A stretch of 59,713 bases of DNA from Rhodospirillales bacterium (lineage in GTDB: Bacteria; Pseudomonadota; Alphaproteobacteria; Rhodospirillales; UBA2165). Made by a program: the position numbers and the translations under genes. Under the pieces are notes generated by a model. The model was not told where the DNA came from. It was given only the letters and a program-made list of their open reading frames with translations, and ran no database searches. Positions 7,713 through 19,976 of the stretch are shown here, piece after piece; within the stretch, counting starts at the first letter, position 1; each line of letters starts with the position of its first letter. The stretch is taken from contig JAJECC010000079.1 of NCBI GenBank assembly GCA_022822205.1, positions 1-59,713 of the forward strand. The letters are read 5' to 3'.

Positions 7713-8666
7713 CTACAATATCCCGGCTAGCAGGGCCGCATCAATATTCCCGCCCGAATGGATCACGCCCGCTTTCCGGCCCCGGAGCGCCGCCTTTTCC
7801 TTGAGCAAGCCGGCCAGCGCGGCGGCGGACGCGCCTTCCGCCACATTGTGGGTATCGACGAAGTAGGCCCGGATGGCGTCCCGGATTTCCGTTTCCGAGA
7901 CCTGCACGACGCGGTCCGCACCCGCGAGGAGGATTTCAAGCGCGGCCGGATCGGGCACCCGGCAGGCGAGTCCGTCGGCGATGGTGTCCGCCGAGTTGGT
8001 TGAAATCGCGTCCTTCTTTTCGAACGATAGCGCATAGGCCGGCGCGTTCTCCGCCACCACGCCGACGATCCTGGTTTTGAGACCCAGCGCGTCCCGGGCC
8101 GAGATCATGCCGCAGATTCCGGACCCCATGCCGATGGACACATAGACCGTATCCAGATCCGCACAGGCGCGAAGAAACTCCAGCGAGTAGGTGCCGACGC
8201 CCCGCATCAGCAGGGGATGGAAAGGACCGATCATGTGGAGGCCGCGCTCCCCGGCGAGGGTTTCGGAATATTCCCGCGCCTCCTGGAAGTCGCTCCCATG
8301 CTCGATGATCTCCGCCCCCAACGCCCGCATGGCGGCGTTCTTTTCCGGGTTGTTGCCGTAGGGAATGAGGATGGTCAGCGGCACGCCGGCGCGTCCGCAG
8401 GCGTAGGCCAGGCTCTGGCCGTGATTGCCGCGGGTCGCCGAGACAATGCCCGGCGCGCCGTTCCGGCGTTTGGCGAAGTCTTCGAGAAACACCAGACCGC
8501 CCCGCACCTTGAACGCGCCGATGGGCGTATGGTTCTCATGCTTGACCCACACCTCGCAGCCGGCGCGTTCGGACAATAGCGGCCAGTGCAGCTCCGGCGT
8601 CGGCTTCATGTGCCGGTAGACGATCTCCTGCGCCGCCTCCAGCTCTTCCAGGGTAGCTTTCGTCAT
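7713..8666 (-). CDS. Threonine/serine dehydratase-like PLP enzyme, 317 aa
   Basis: A fold-type II PLP enzyme. The lysine that binds PLP lies in GAFKVRGG (near residue 53), the asparagine loop is seen as SATRGNHGQS, and the phosphate-binding glycine loop is GMGSGICGM. At 317 residues it has only the catalytic domain, like catabolic threonine dehydratase or serine racemase, and lacks the C-terminal regulatory domain of IlvA. It should deaminate L-threonine or L-serine to a 2-oxo acid and ammonia; hydroxyaspartate is another substrate used by relatives. Which one applies cannot be read from sequence. Confidence 0.85.
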   Translation of the reverse strand: MTKATLEELEAAQEIVYRHMKPTPELHWPLLSERAGCEVWVKHENHTPIGAFKVRGGLVFLEDFAKRRNGAPGIVSATRGNHGQSLAYACGRAGVPLTILIPYGNNPEKNAAMRALGAEIIEHGSDFQEAREYSETLAGERGLHMIGPFHPLLMRGVGTYSLEFLRACADLDTVYVSIGMGSGICGMISARDALGLKTRIVGVVAENAPAYALSFEKKDAISTNSADTIADGLACRVPDPAALEILLAGADRVVQVSETEIRDAIRAYFVDTHNVAEGASAAALAGLLKEKAALRGRKAGVIHSGGNIDAALLAGIL

Positions 8667-8734
8667 GGCCGCAGCTTCGGAGAGCCGGCCCGGCCGGTCA
8701 ACGGGATTATTGCCTTGGCGACGATTTCGGCGGC

Positions 8735-9529
8735 TCAGGCGGAAACCGTATGCCCGTGATTGAGGGGGCCGTGACCGGAACCGAAGCCGGGTGCGGTTCG
8801 GATCGCCTCGATCACATAATCGCGGGCGCGCGCAACGGCCGCTTCCAGTTCCAGCCCTTGGGCGATGCCCGCAGCGATGGCCGAAGCCAGCGTGCAGCCG
8901 GTTCCATGGGTGTTGGGCGTGTCGATCCGCGGGCCGGCGAAACGGGCCACGCCGTCGCCCGCGGCCAACAGATCGACGACCTCGCCGCCGTCCCGGTGGC
9001 CGCCTTTCAACAGCACCGCCTTCGGGCCCAGGGCGAGCAAATCCCGCGCCAGCGCCTCGGCGCCGTCCAGACCGCCTTCGGCGTATCCGGCGAGGCTCTC
9101 CGCTTCCGGCAGGTTCGGCGTGATCACCGTCGCCAGCGGCACCAGGACGGATTTCAATGTCTCGACCGCCTCCGGCACCAAAAGTTGCGCGCCGCCCTTG
9201 GCGATCATCACCGGATCGAGGACCACGGGGATTCCGGCGGCCTTCGCATCCAGGACACCCGCGGCCGCCTCGATGACCTCCGGTTGGCTGAGCATGCCGA
9301 ACTTGATGCAGTCGGCGCCGATATCATCGAGCACCAGTTCCATCTGTTGGGAGATGAACTCGACGGGCACGTCGTGGATACCAAAGACGCCTTGGGTGTT
9401 CTGGGCGGTGAGCGCGGTGATCGCCGTCGCCGCATAGCCCCCGAGCGCGGTGACCGCCTTGATGTCGGCCTGGATGCCCGCGCCGCCGCCGGAGTCCGAC
9501 CCGGCTACAATCAGAACCCTGCCCTGCAT
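8735..9529 (-). CDS. thiD: Hydroxymethylpyrimidine/phosphomethylpyrimidine kinase
   Basis: It phosphorylates HMP and HMP-P to HMP-PP, the pyrimidine half of thiamine. The ribokinase-like fold starts with VLIVAGSDSGGGAGIQADI and includes LDPVMIAKGG, TPNLPEAE and the anion hole NTHGTGCTLASAIA near the C-terminus. The ATG at 9529 (264 aa) fits family length and is preceded by GGGTGAG, which overlaps the end of glmM ten bases upstream. Expression with glmM is therefore likely. No TPP riboswitch precedes it. The partner thiE lies 26 kb away in this window. Confidence 0.93.
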   Translation of the reverse strand: MQGRVLIVAGSDSGGGAGIQADIKAVTALGGYAATAITALTAQNTQGVFGIHDVPVEFISQQMELVLDDIGADCIKFGMLSQPEVIEAAAGVLDAKAAGIPVVLDPVMIAKGGAQLLVPEAVETLKSVLVPLATVITPNLPEAESLAGYAEGGLDGAEALARDLLALGPKAVLLKGGHRDGGEVVDLLAAGDGVARFAGPRIDTPNTHGTGCTLASAIAAGIAQGLELEAAVARARDYVIEAIRTAPGFGSGHGPLNHGHTVSA

Positions 9530-9539
9530 GGTGCGCCGC

Positions 9540-10883
9540 TCACCCGGCCTCGGCGATTTGGCGCGCAAGATCATCGACGATCCTGCCGACCAGGCCCGCA
9601 TCTTCGCCCTCGGCCATCACCCGGATCAGCGGTTCGGTGCCGGACTCCCGGATCAGCAGGCGTCCGGTATTTGCAAGCGCGGCTTCGGCCTCGGCGACGG
9701 CCGCCTTCACGCTGTCGGCGCCCATGGGATCCGCACCGTTGATGGGCACGCTCTTGAGGACCTGCGGCAGCGGATCGAAGACCCGGCAGACCTCGCTGGC
9801 GGGTGCATCGCTTTGAACCAGCACACTCAGGACCTGGAGCGCCGCGACGATACCGTCGCCGGTGGTGGTGTAGTCGGTCATGATGATGTGGCCCGACTGC
9901 TCGCCGCCGAGGTTGCGGCCCATGGTCCGCATTTCCTCCACCACGTAGCGGTCGCCCACCTGGGTGCGGGCAAAGCCGATGCCGAGAGTCGTCAAGTGGC
10001 GTTCCAGCCCCAGATTCGACATCACCGTCGCAACGATGCCGCCGCCCGTCAGCCGGCCGGCCTGCCGCCACGACCGGGCGATCAGGCCCATCAGCTGGTC
10101 GCCGTCCACGAGCTCGCCGTTTTCGTCGGCGATCAGGACCCGGTCGGCGTCTCCGTCCAGCGCTACGCCAATGTCGGCGCCGTGGGCGATCACCTGTTCC
10201 GACACCAAGCTCGGGTGGGTCGAGCCGCAATTTCGGTTGATGTTGTAGCCATCGGGCTGTACGGCGACCGGCACCACCTCGGCCCCCAGCTCCCACAGCA
10301 CCGTCGGGGCGACCTTGTAGGCGGCGCCGTTGGCGCAGTCGACCACCACCTTGAGGCCGGTCAGCGTCTGACCCCGGGGCAGGGTCTGCTTGACGAATTC
10401 CGTATAGCGCCCGAGGGCGTCGTCGAGCCGCAGCGCGCGGCCCAGATCTTCCGGGTTCGCGAGGTCGCCGGACATTCCATTATCGATCCGGGCTTCGATC
10501 CCGGCCTCGGTCCCGTCATTGAGTTTGAACCCGTCCGGGCCGAACAGCTTGATGCCGTTGTCGTGGTAGGGATTGTGCGACGCCGAAATCATGACGCCCA
10601 GATCGGCGCGCAGGGACCGGGTCAGCATGGCCACGGCGGGCGTCGGCATCGGCCCGACCAGGATCGGATCCATCCCCGCGGCGACAAAGCCGGCGGTCAG
10701 GGCCGGCTCGATCATGTAGCCCGACAGCCGCGTATCCTTGCCGATCACCACCCGGTGCCGGTGCGCGCCGCGGCTGAAATGCAGCCCCGCCGCCATGCCG
10801 ACCTTCAATGCGGTTTCGGCGGTCATGGGCTCGCTGTTGGCGGTCCCCCGGATGCCGTCGGTGCCGAATAGGCGTCTGTTCAT
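9540..10883 (-). CDS. glmM: Phosphoglucosamine mutase, 447 aa
   Basis: It converts glucosamine-6-phosphate to glucosamine-1-phosphate for UDP-GlcNAc, the precursor of peptidoglycan and lipopolysaccharide. Key signatures in order are [11 protein letters not shown] at the N-terminus, the phosphoserine loop [15 protein letters not shown], the metal loop ALDGDADR and the substrate loop [11 protein letters not shown] at the C-terminus. The start at 10883 gives the normal family length. It is downstream of folP across a 240-bp gap filled with palindromes and upstream of thiD. Confidence 0.95.
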   Translation of the reverse strand: MNRRLFGTDGIRGTANSEPMTAETALKVGMAAGLHFSRGAHRHRVVIGKDTRLSGYMIEPALTAGFVAAGMDPILVGPMPTPAVAMLTRSLRADLGVMISASHNPYHDNGIKLFGPDGFKLNDGTEAGIEARIDNGMSGDLANPEDLGRALRLDDALGRYTEFVKQTLPRGQTLTGLKVVVDCANGAAYKVAPTVLWELGAEVVPVAVQPDGYNINRNCGSTHPSLVSEQVIAHGADIGVALDGDADRVLIADENGELVDGDQLMGLIARSWRQAGRLTGGGIVATVMSNLGLERHLTTLGIGFARTQVGDRYVVEEMRTMGRNLGGEQSGHIIMTDYTTTGDGIVAALQVLSVLVQSDAPASEVCRVFDPLPQVLKSVPINGADPMGADSVKAAVAEAEAALANTGRLLIRESGTEPLIRVMAEGEDAGLVGRIVDDLARQIAEAG

Positions 10884-10991
10884 GAATGGTCCGTCCCCGC
10901 CCATCGCCGGGCTGAATTCACCGTATTGGTTCTATTACATCGCGGGGGGCGGGTCAGATAACAAAATCTTTCAGAGCGTTACCGGCCGCTC

Positions 10992-11129
10992 AGAGCCGAT
11001 CATGGTTTGTCGGAATCGCTTTGCGATGCCGGCAATCCATGTGAATCGGCTCTACACTATTGAAATAGATCGGAGTCACATGTTTTGACGAAACCGCGCC
11101 GTGATTTCGTCAAAACATGACCCGATCTA
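10992..11129. repeat. Two tandem 60-bp near-perfect palindromes
   Basis: The first palindrome (10992-11053) pairs AGAGCCGAT with ATCGGCTCT and continues through CATGG and AATCGC to a TTT loop, with a 3-nt bulge and a few mismatches. The second (11066-11129) pairs CATGTTTTGACGAAA (11079-11093) with TTTCGTCAAAACATG (11105-11119) perfectly, and its outer TAGATCGG also pairs with CCGATCTA. A third small hairpin (GAGCG/CGCTC) precedes them near 10975. They fill the gap between folP and glmM. They could be a dispersed palindromic element, a transcript-processing structure, or a bidirectional terminator. Confidence 0.8.
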
Positions 11130-11935
11130 GGCCCGCGCGCAAACGGCTTCGGCCGTTTCCGCCACATCGTGCACCCGGAGGATGGCGGCGCCGTTCTCCA
11201 CCGCTATCCGGCCCCAGTGCAGCGATTCGGCAAGCCGGTCCCCTGGGTCCGGCGCCTTGCCGATCTTCCGGGAGACGCCGACCAGCACCGGAAGGCCGAG
11301 CCCGCACAATGCGTCGAGCCTCTCGATCAGCCGGAAATTGTCGGGCATGTGCTTGCCGAAGCCAATGCCCGGATCGATGGCCAAACGCCTGTCCGAAATG
11401 CCGGCCGCCAGGCACGCCTCGACCCGTCGGCTCAGATAATCCCGGACTTCGGAGACCACATCCTCATAGACCGGCCGGACATTCATGGCGCCGGGCTCGC
11501 CTTTCATGTGCATCAAGACGATGCCGGCGTCCGACGCCGCCGCCACCGGCATGGCGCGGTCGTCGCCGGTGAGCGCGGTCACGTCGTTTATAACCCGGGC
11601 GCCGGCGGTCAATGCCGCCTCCATCACCTGGGCATGCCGGGTATCGACGGAAACGCAAACGCCCTCCGCGGCCAGCGCACCGATCACCGGCGTGACCCGC
11701 CGGAGCTCTTCTTCGACGGATACCGGCTCGGCGCCCGGGCGGGTCGACTCGCCGCCGACATCGACGATCGCCGCCCCCTGCTCCGCGAGTTCCAGCCCGC
11801 GGGCGATGGCCGCCTCGGCGCCCGCGGTTTCGCCGCCGTCCGAGAAGCTGTCGGGGGTGACGTTGACGATCCCCATGAGAACGGGCGCGGCCATGGCCGC
11901 GCCCGCGAATTCTCTCGGCAGGGGTTGCGGGCCGG

Positions 11936-11939
<4 letters not shown>
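11127..11939 (-). CDS. folP: Dihydropteroate synthase
   Basis: It joins p-aminobenzoate to 7,8-dihydropterin pyrophosphate, the sulfonamide-sensitive step of folate synthesis. Visible signatures are [27 protein letters not shown], the SVDTRHA strand, DPGIGFGKH and LVGVSRK. The start is uncertain. A TTG at 11939 overlaps the ftsH stop and gives 270 aa, close to family length; an ATG at 11894 would give 255 aa. It follows ftsH directly and precedes glmM. Confidence 0.93.
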
Positions 11940-13876
<1,937 letters not shown>

Positions 13877-13995
13877 CGTTTCATCCCTTCTCTGTCCGCA
13901 GCCGCTCCGCGATCCGTTCGGTCCCCGGGCGCCGCGCCGTTTCCGCCGCCGGGGCCTTCAAAAAAGCCCGCATATTCCATCGCCCTATAAATAGT

Positions 13996-15219
13996 CTAGG
14001 AATCGCGGTTAACAAGGTAAAGCCTGGTCTCACACAAGGGTGTTGCCGGCGGTCTCGGGCCGGTTGCGTTCGCGGCCGCCCCGTTGCGTCGGACTTTCCC
14101 AGGTCGACCGGGGTTATACCCCGGATCGCGGACGCCGGAAATAGGGGAATTTTTGTCCGGGCCCGCCGATTTCCGCGGACCTTCGGGGACGACGCGGATA
14201 CCGGGCCCGTCAGGGGACAATCGGCAGCCGCCGAGTGTCGCGCCCCGCCAGTCCGGCCGTTGAAGATCGGCCGACAACCGCTTCAGCTTCTCGCCGCGGG
14301 GCTCATACGGCGCACCGCCGACAGCGGCCAGAAGCCGCCCGATTACTTGCCGTTGGATTTCCTCCGGCAGGCGCGCATAGCGCTCCCGGTCGATGAGGGC
14401 GTGTTCCCGGCCCCTCATCGCCACGGTATGGGCCAGGGCGCGCGCGCAATGACGATCCAGGCAAACGCGGAGCCCGCCCGCGGCGGCCGCGGCATCGCTC
14501 AGCCGATGGGCGGGAAATCCGCTGTTTTCGAGTCGCGCCAGAAAGCCGCGGGTTCTCACCCGTTCAAACCGGATATCGCCGTTGGACGGGTCGTCGATCC
14601 AGTGCTGGCCCCTGTCCCGCAGCGTCGCCACGAGCCGGGACTTGCGAATATTCAGCAATGGGCGAAGCAGACGCGCATCGGCGCCGTAGGAGACCGCCGG
14701 CATGGCCGCCAGCCCCCTTAGACCGCTTCCCCGCCCCAAACGCATAACGAAGGTTTCCGACTGATCGTCCAGCGTGTGCGCCGACAACAGATGGAGGCAG
14801 CCATGTTCCCGCACCCCTCGGTTCAACAACCGGTAACGGGCGTGACGCGCCGCCTCCTGGATGCCGGTCCCCGGCTTGCCGCCGTCCCAGTTCAGAATTT
14901 GATGCCGGATTCCGCGCCGGCCGAGCCATTCGCCCACCCGGCCTGCCTCGTCCGCCGATTCGGGCCGAAGCCCGTGATCCACCGTCAGCCCGATGACCTC
15001 GCCTCCCCGGGCCCCGGCCCATTCGTGGGCCAGCAGCGTCAGGCACAGGCTGTCCGGCCCGCCGGAGACGGCGGCCGCCAACCGCGGCCGGTCTTCCCAA
15101 GGGCCGAGCCTCGCCATGGCCGCGTCGAATTCGGTCTCCGTCAGCGGACGTGCGGGGTCGGACGGCGAAGGGCGGCGGGGAGGCGCGGTACTATCCGCAC
15201 TCGGCGCGGGCGCGCTCAC
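13996..15219 (-). CDS. tilS: tRNA(Ile)-lysidine synthetase
   Basis: It converts the wobble cytidine of the AUA-reading tRNA-Ile to lysidine. The ATP-pyrophosphatase loop is SGGPDSLCL (about residues 52-60), with the following signatures VDHGLRPES, ARHARYRLL, SAHTLDDQSETF and RGSGLRGL. The frame starts with a GTG at 15219, which overlaps the end of cpoB by 29 bases. That start adds a Pro-rich tail, and an internal start near 15117 is possible. The C-terminal ~60 residues are basic and low in complexity. Confidence 0.88.
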   Translation of the reverse strand: MSAPAPSADSTAPPRRPSPSDPARPLTETEFDAAMARLGPWEDRPRLAAAVSGGPDSLCLTLLAHEWAGARGGEVIGLTVDHGLRPESADEAGRVGEWLGRRGIRHQILNWDGGKPGTGIQEAARHARYRLLNRGVREHGCLHLLSAHTLDDQSETFVMRLGRGSGLRGLAAMPAVSYGADARLLRPLLNIRKSRLVATLRDRGQHWIDDPSNGDIRFERVRTRGFLARLENSGFPAHRLSDAAAAAGGLRVCLDRHCARALAHTVAMRGREHALIDRERYARLPEEIQRQVIGRLLAAVGGAPYEPRGEKLKRLSADLQRPDWRGATLGGCRLSPDGPGIRVVPEGPRKSAGPDKNSPISGVRDPGYNPGRPGKVRRNGAAANATGPRPPATPLCETRLYLVNRDS

Positions 15220-16309
15220 GGGTCAGAACCTTTTGGATGTTTCCGGGCAGTTCCGGAAAATCGGCGCTCAGTTTATCGAAGGTGGCGCAGGCGTCCTTGT
15301 TCTGCTCGAGGCCGATCAGCGACAGGCCGAGATGCAGGAGCGAATCGGCCGCCTTTGGCCCCTTGGGATTCTTCTGGAACCCGGTCAGGAACTCGTTGGC
15401 CGCGGTGCGGTAGTCTTTTCGAACATAGTGGGTCTTACCCAGCCAATAGCGGGCATTGGACGCCAACTTGTCGTCCGGATGGGCGCCCAGGAATTCCTCG
15501 AAGGCCATCGCCGCCTTGTCGTAATCCGCTCGCCTGAGAAGCGAAAACGCGAACCGGTACCGGGCGCGCGGTGTCCGGGGGGGACGGAGCGCCGCCGGCG
15601 CGGCGGCCTGGGGGGGGGCGGGCGCGGGGGCGGCCGCCGGCGCCGCGGCGGCGGGTTGTTCGGGCTGCCCCCGGGGCGCCGGTGTGCCCGCCGGCGCCGA
15701 TGCCGGAGAACCCGGGGCCCGCGGAACGCGCGCCAGGTCCGCCCCGGTGATGGTGCCGAGGGTTTGCGGCCCGCCGCTCCCGGTGATCGGTCCGCCTTGG
15801 GCGGCGCCCGCGCTGACAGGGGTACTCCGGGGAACCCGGCCGAGTTGCGGCGGCGCGGCCGGCGCCGATTGCGGGGCCGCCTGACCCGGCGCGGCGGGAC
15901 GGGCGGCCTCGAGGCTGGACAGGCGGAAGTCCACGTCGCCGATCAGTTTGTCGAGACGCTCGTTGATCCGGCGGAGCGTGTTGCCAAACCCTTCCACCTG
16001 GCCGGTGAGGCCGCGGAGTTCGGCTTCGAATTGGGTGATCCTGGCCTGCACCCGGGCGGCATGGGCGGTCGAGGCGCCGCCACGCGGCAATGGACTGCCT
16101 GGCGCGGCGGCGGCGGCCGACGGCGGGGGGCTTTCCCCGCCATAGACCTGGCGGCTGAGAGCGCGGATGTCGCGCGCCATCCGTTCGAGTTGTTTGTTCA
16201 GGGCATCCACCGCCGGGTCCTGCGCGACCGCCGCGCCGCTCAGGACAATCGGCAGCCCCACCGCAAGCGCCGCCGAAACCGACATCAAACCGTAGGAGAA
16301 TTTGCTCAT
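15191..16309 (-). CDS. cpoB: Tol-Pal system protein CpoB/YbgF, 372 aa
   Basis: A periplasmic protein that coordinates peptidoglycan synthesis with Tol-driven outer-membrane constriction. A signal peptide (MSKFSYGLMSVSAALAVGL, cleaved after AVA-Q) is followed by an N-terminal coiled coil (VDALNKQLERMARDIRAL), a second coiled coil, a long Ala/Pro-rich linker, and three C-terminal tetratricopeptide repeats beginning YRFAFSLLRRADYDKA. The start at 16309 is chosen from the signal peptide and the ribosome site; longer starts lack sense. The linker is longer than in E. coli. It is last in the tol-pal cluster. Confidence 0.93.
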   Translation of the reverse strand: MSKFSYGLMSVSAALAVGLPIVLSGAAVAQDPAVDALNKQLERMARDIRALSRQVYGGESPPPSAAAAAPGSPLPRGGASTAHAARVQARITQFEAELRGLTGQVEGFGNTLRRINERLDKLIGDVDFRLSSLEAARPAAPGQAAPQSAPAAPPQLGRVPRSTPVSAGAAQGGPITGSGGPQTLGTITGADLARVPRAPGSPASAPAGTPAPRGQPEQPAAAAPAAAPAPAPPQAAAPAALRPPRTPRARYRFAFSLLRRADYDKAAMAFEEFLGAHPDDKLASNARYWLGKTHYVRKDYRTAANEFLTGFQKNPKGPKAADSLLHLGLSLIGLEQNKDACATFDKLSADFPELPGNIQKVLTRERARAECG

Positions 16310-16395
16310 GTTTCGCCCCATCCCTCTTACGCCCCATCCCTCGGGCCGATTCACCCCGCGTCAGTTTAGGGCGGCCAGTCTGCAAACCAAAGATG

Positions 16396-16440
16396 GCAAA
16401 AACAAGGCGCCCGCGGCCCCAATCAGGGAACCGCGGGCGC
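16396..16440 (-). terminator. Rho-independent terminator after pal
   Basis: On the minus strand a perfect 10-bp GC stem (16431-16440 with 16407-16416) and a 14-nt loop are followed by CTTGTTTTT. It lies 21 bases downstream of the pal stop, between pal and cpoB, and may give partial termination there. Confidence 0.7.
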
Positions 16441-16460
16441 GTCGTTAAACTCGTTGCCGG

Positions 16461-17006
16461 TTAGCTGCCGGCGCCGGAGAGCACTACCATGACCGCACGG
16501 CGGTTCTGGGCCCAGGAAGCTTCGTTGCTGCCAAGCGCAACCGGGCGCTCCTTGCCGAAGGAGATGGTCTGGAGCCGGTTCGGGTTGATGCCCAACGCGA
16601 CCAGGAAGTCCTTCGCCGAATTGGCCCGGCGCTCGCCCAGGGCGAGGTTGTACTCGCGGGTGCCGCGCTCATCCGCATGACCTTCGAGGGTCACGCGAAT
16701 GGCCGGGAATTTCTTGAGCCAGGCGGCTTGCTTCTCGAGCGTCGCCCGCGCATCCGGTTTCAGATCGGACTTATCGAAGTCAAAGAAGACCCGGTCGCCG
16801 ACATTGACCACCAGATCCTGGACGGAACCGGGGGTGATGGAGGCGCCGGTCGGAGGCCGCGGACGGCTTTGTTTCGCGGCGGGCTTGGGTTGCATGGGCT
16901 TGGCCGCACCCTGAGAGTCGGCATCACCGGCTTCCATCGTCGGCGACTCGCATGCCGCCAAGATGAAGAGCGCCCCGAAAACATAAGCTAAAGACTTGAA
17001 ACGCAT
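16461..17006 (-). CDS. pal: Peptidoglycan-associated lipoprotein Pal, 181 aa
   Basis: An outer-membrane lipoprotein that binds peptidoglycan and TolB. The signal peptide ends in the lipobox LAAC (Cys at residue 19), followed by a flexible Lys/Pro-rich linker and the OmpA-like domain: FDFDKSDLKPDARATLEKQA, then LEGHADERGTREYNLALGERRA, the diaminopimelate-binding signature. The length is normal. It is followed by a strong hairpin terminator and then cpoB. Confidence 0.97.
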   Translation of the reverse strand: MRFKSLAYVFGALFILAACESPTMEAGDADSQGAAKPMQPKPAAKQSRPRPPTGASITPGSVQDLVVNVGDRVFFDFDKSDLKPDARATLEKQAAWLKKFPAIRVTLEGHADERGTREYNLALGERRANSAKDFLVALGINPNRLQTISFGKERPVALGSNEASWAQNRRAVMVVLSGAGS

Positions 17007-17166
17007 TGATTTTGTCCCCTTAATCGGGAGAGTGGGAGGAACGCCGGATCGGCGTCCCAGGGAGTCGTACGAAACCTCATTTCCTCGGCAACGGGGGCGC
17101 GTGGGAAACGATGAGGCGGAATAATCCTTATATCACCGACACTTTCAGGAATATACGGAACGATTC

Positions 17167-18525
17167 TCACGGAATCAAGGGCGACCACGCGGGGTCGGAC
17201 GCATCCATCGGCGTGACCACCTCGCGCTCATTAAAGCCCGTTAAATCAATGGAGTAGAGTCTCGACTGTTTGCGCCCGTCCTTGGTGCCGGGGGTTTCGC
17301 GGAAGAACATGATCACCCGGCCGTTGGGCGCCCAGGTCGGCGATTCGACCAGAAACCCGTCGGTGAGCAGACGCTCTCCGGTACCGTCGTTTTTCATCAC
17401 GCCGATAAAGAACTTGCCGCCCTGGATTTTCGTGAAAGCAATGAGATCGCCGCGGGGCGACCAGACCGGCGTCGCATAGCGCCCGCGGCCGAAGCTGATT
17501 CGCTTCACACCGCGCCCGTCGGCGTTCATGACGTAGAGCTGTTGGGTGCCGCTGCGGTCGGATTCGAAAACGATGCGCTTGCCGTCCGGAGAATAGTAGG
17601 GGCCGGTATCGATCGCCGAATGGTTGGTCAGGCGTCTCACCTCCCGGGTCCGGAGATCCATCGTAAAGAGTTCGGTATTGCCGTCCCGGGCCATGCTCAT
17701 GATCACCTTGTTGCCGTCCGGTGAAAACCGCGGCGCGAATGTCATGCCGGGAAAGTCACCCAGCACCTCCTGCCGGCCGGTATCGATATTGAACAAATAG
17801 ACCCTGGGCACGCCCCCGAAATAGGACATGTAGGTGATTTCCTGCTGGCTCGGTGAAAACCTCGGCGTCAGAACCAAATCTTCGCCATTGGTCAGGAAGT
17901 GATGGTTCTCGCCGTCCTGGTCCATGATCGCCAGACGCTTGACCCGGCGGTCCTGGCGTCCCGTCTCGGCGATGTAGACGATGCGGGTATCGAAATAACC
18001 GGTCTCGCCGGTGAATCTCATATATATGGCGTCGGCGACGATGTGGGCGATGCGGCGCCAGTTGGAGACGACGGTCGAGTAGACCTGCCCCACCATGTGT
18101 TCCTCGGCGACCACGTCCCAGAGCCGGAACTCGACCCTCAGCCGGTTGCCGCCGTCGATCCTGATCTGTCCCTGGGTGAGGGCCTGGGATCCGATCACCC
18201 GCCAGTTGGCGAACTTGGGAAGCGCGCCAATGGACTTCTCGACCTCGATGAAGGCTTTGGGGTCGGTCGGCTTGAACAGGCCGGACCGCTCCAGATTGGC
18301 TTTGATCACAGCCGCGATTTGCCGGCCGAGTTCGAGTTCCTTTTGAATGGTTTCCCCGTTCTTGGCGCCTTGTTCCTTAACCTGCTCGCCGCTGAGGAAA
18401 TCGGTCACCGCGATGGGGACCGGCTCCACGGTACCGCGGGTGATATCGATCCGAAGCTCGGCCCGCGCCGGCAGCGCGGCGACGGTCAGGAGAAACAGTA
18501 CGAGGATAGGCTTGATTGGATTCAT
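17167..18525 (-). CDS. tolB: Tol-Pal translocation protein TolB, 452 aa
   Basis: A periplasmic beta-propeller that links TolA to Pal. A signal peptide ([22 protein letters not shown]) is followed by the N-terminal domain that meets TolA ([20 protein letters not shown]) and five WD40-like blades with DPD-type repeats ([38 protein letters not shown]). The ATG at 18525 is chosen because GAGGG precedes it and the signal peptide starts there. It sits between tolA and pal. Confidence 0.97.
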   Translation of the reverse strand: MNPIKPILVLFLLTVAALPARAELRIDITRGTVEPVPIAVTDFLSGEQVKEQGAKNGETIQKELELGRQIAAVIKANLERSGLFKPTDPKAFIEVEKSIGALPKFANWRVIGSQALTQGQIRIDGGNRLRVEFRLWDVVAEEHMVGQVYSTVVSNWRRIAHIVADAIYMRFTGETGYFDTRIVYIAETGRQDRRVKRLAIMDQDGENHHFLTNGEDLVLTPRFSPSQQEITYMSYFGGVPRVYLFNIDTGRQEVLGDFPGMTFAPRFSPDGNKVIMSMARDGNTELFTMDLRTREVRRLTNHSAIDTGPYYSPDGKRIVFESDRSGTQQLYVMNADGRGVKRISFGRGRYATPVWSPRGDLIAFTKIQGGKFFIGVMKNDGTGERLLTDGFLVESPTWAPNGRVIMFFRETPGTKDGRKQSRLYSIDLTGFNEREVVTPMDASDPAWSPLIP

Positions 18526-18570
18526 TGACGTTCCCTCTGGCGGTCCCGGATTCAATTCCGGGCAGCTCAT

Positions 18571-19518
18571 CTATCCCCCGAACATTTCCTTGGGATTAAA
18601 TACTAGCGTGAGGTCTTTCCAAACCTCGTATCTGTCTATCGGCACCTTGAACGGGGAACAGCGCGGATTTAAGACCGCTCTAAGCGCGCTCTCCGCCATG
18701 GCCCGATAAAACGGGTCGGAATACATGCGGCCGGAATTCTCGATGTTCGCGGTCCTTACCCGCCCATCCTGGTTTACAGCCACCTTGATCTCGATGATCA
18801 TGTCCTCGGCGCCCTTGGCGCCGGCGGGCAGCGACCAGCATTTGGTGACCTGATCGCGGATGGCGCTGATCAGTGCGTCCCGTTCGCTGATGGAGATTCG
18901 GCGGTTGGGATTATGGGCCGTCGGCCGCCGGGAAAGCGCCTTGGCGATTTGTTGCTGAAAATCGTCCTTCTTTTTCTCGGGCGTCTTGGCTTTCTTCTTC
19001 TCTTCTTGCTTTTCCGGCGGCGGCTGTTTCTTGAGCCGTTCCACCGTCTTCAGGACACCGGCGAACGGATCGGGCGGCGGCGGCTTGCGCCGCGGCTTGG
19101 CCTTGGCGAGGCGCACCGGCGTTTTGGGTTCGGGCTTCTTTACCTCTTTTTTGGGCTCGGGCTTCGGCTCAGGTTTGGGCTCCTTCTTCGGCGCCGGTTT
19201 CGGTTTCGGCGGCGGCGGCACGGCGGCCACCTCCTCCCGCGGCGGGACCGGCGGCGGCGGGGGCGGCGCCTTCGCTTTCGGCGGCGGGGGCGGGGGCGGT
19301 TTGGGCGTCTCCACGGCTTTGGGCGGTTCCGGCTTCGGTTCTTCCTTTTTCAACTCCCGCGCGGTCGGCAGGTTGGTGACCGGCCCCAAATCCACCAGTT
19401 CGACGACGATGGGAATTTCCGGTGCCGGCGGCGGGTTGCGCAACGCCGGCAGACCGACGAAGCCGACCGCCACGATCGCCGCGTGAAATAAGACGGATGC
19501 CAGCACTGGATAGCGCAT
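18571..19518 (-). CDS. tolA: Cell envelope integrity protein TolA, 315 aa
   Basis: It transmits the proton-motive force from TolQR across the periplasm. A single N-terminal membrane segment (LASVLFHAAIVAVGFVGL, residues 6-23) is followed by a very long Lys/Pro-rich stalk (residues 55-190) and a C-terminal TolA/TonB-like domain containing RDQVTKCWSLPAGAKGAEDM and VRTANIENSGR. The stalk is Pro-Lys rich instead of the Ala-rich helix of E. coli, as is usual in this class. It overlaps nothing and lies three bases after tolR. Confidence 0.95.
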   Translation of the reverse strand: MRYPVLASVLFHAAIVAVGFVGLPALRNPPPAPEIPIVVELVDLGPVTNLPTARELKKEEPKPEPPKAVETPKPPPPPPPKAKAPPPPPPVPPREEVAAVPPPPKPKPAPKKEPKPEPKPEPKKEVKKPEPKTPVRLAKAKPRRKPPPPDPFAGVLKTVERLKKQPPPEKQEEKKKAKTPEKKKDDFQQQIAKALSRRPTAHNPNRRISISERDALISAIRDQVTKCWSLPAGAKGAEDMIIEIKVAVNQDGRVRTANIENSGRMYSDPFYRAMAESALRAVLNPRCSPFKVPIDRYEVWKDLTLVFNPKEMFGG

Positions 19519-19521
19519 GAC

Positions 19522-19971
<450 letters not shown>

Positions 19972-19976
19972 CCGGC

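Noticed and set aside
8667..8800. TPP riboswitch for the thi genes
   Set aside because: No THI-box sequence (such as CTGAGA with the matching second helix) was found upstream of thiD or thiE.
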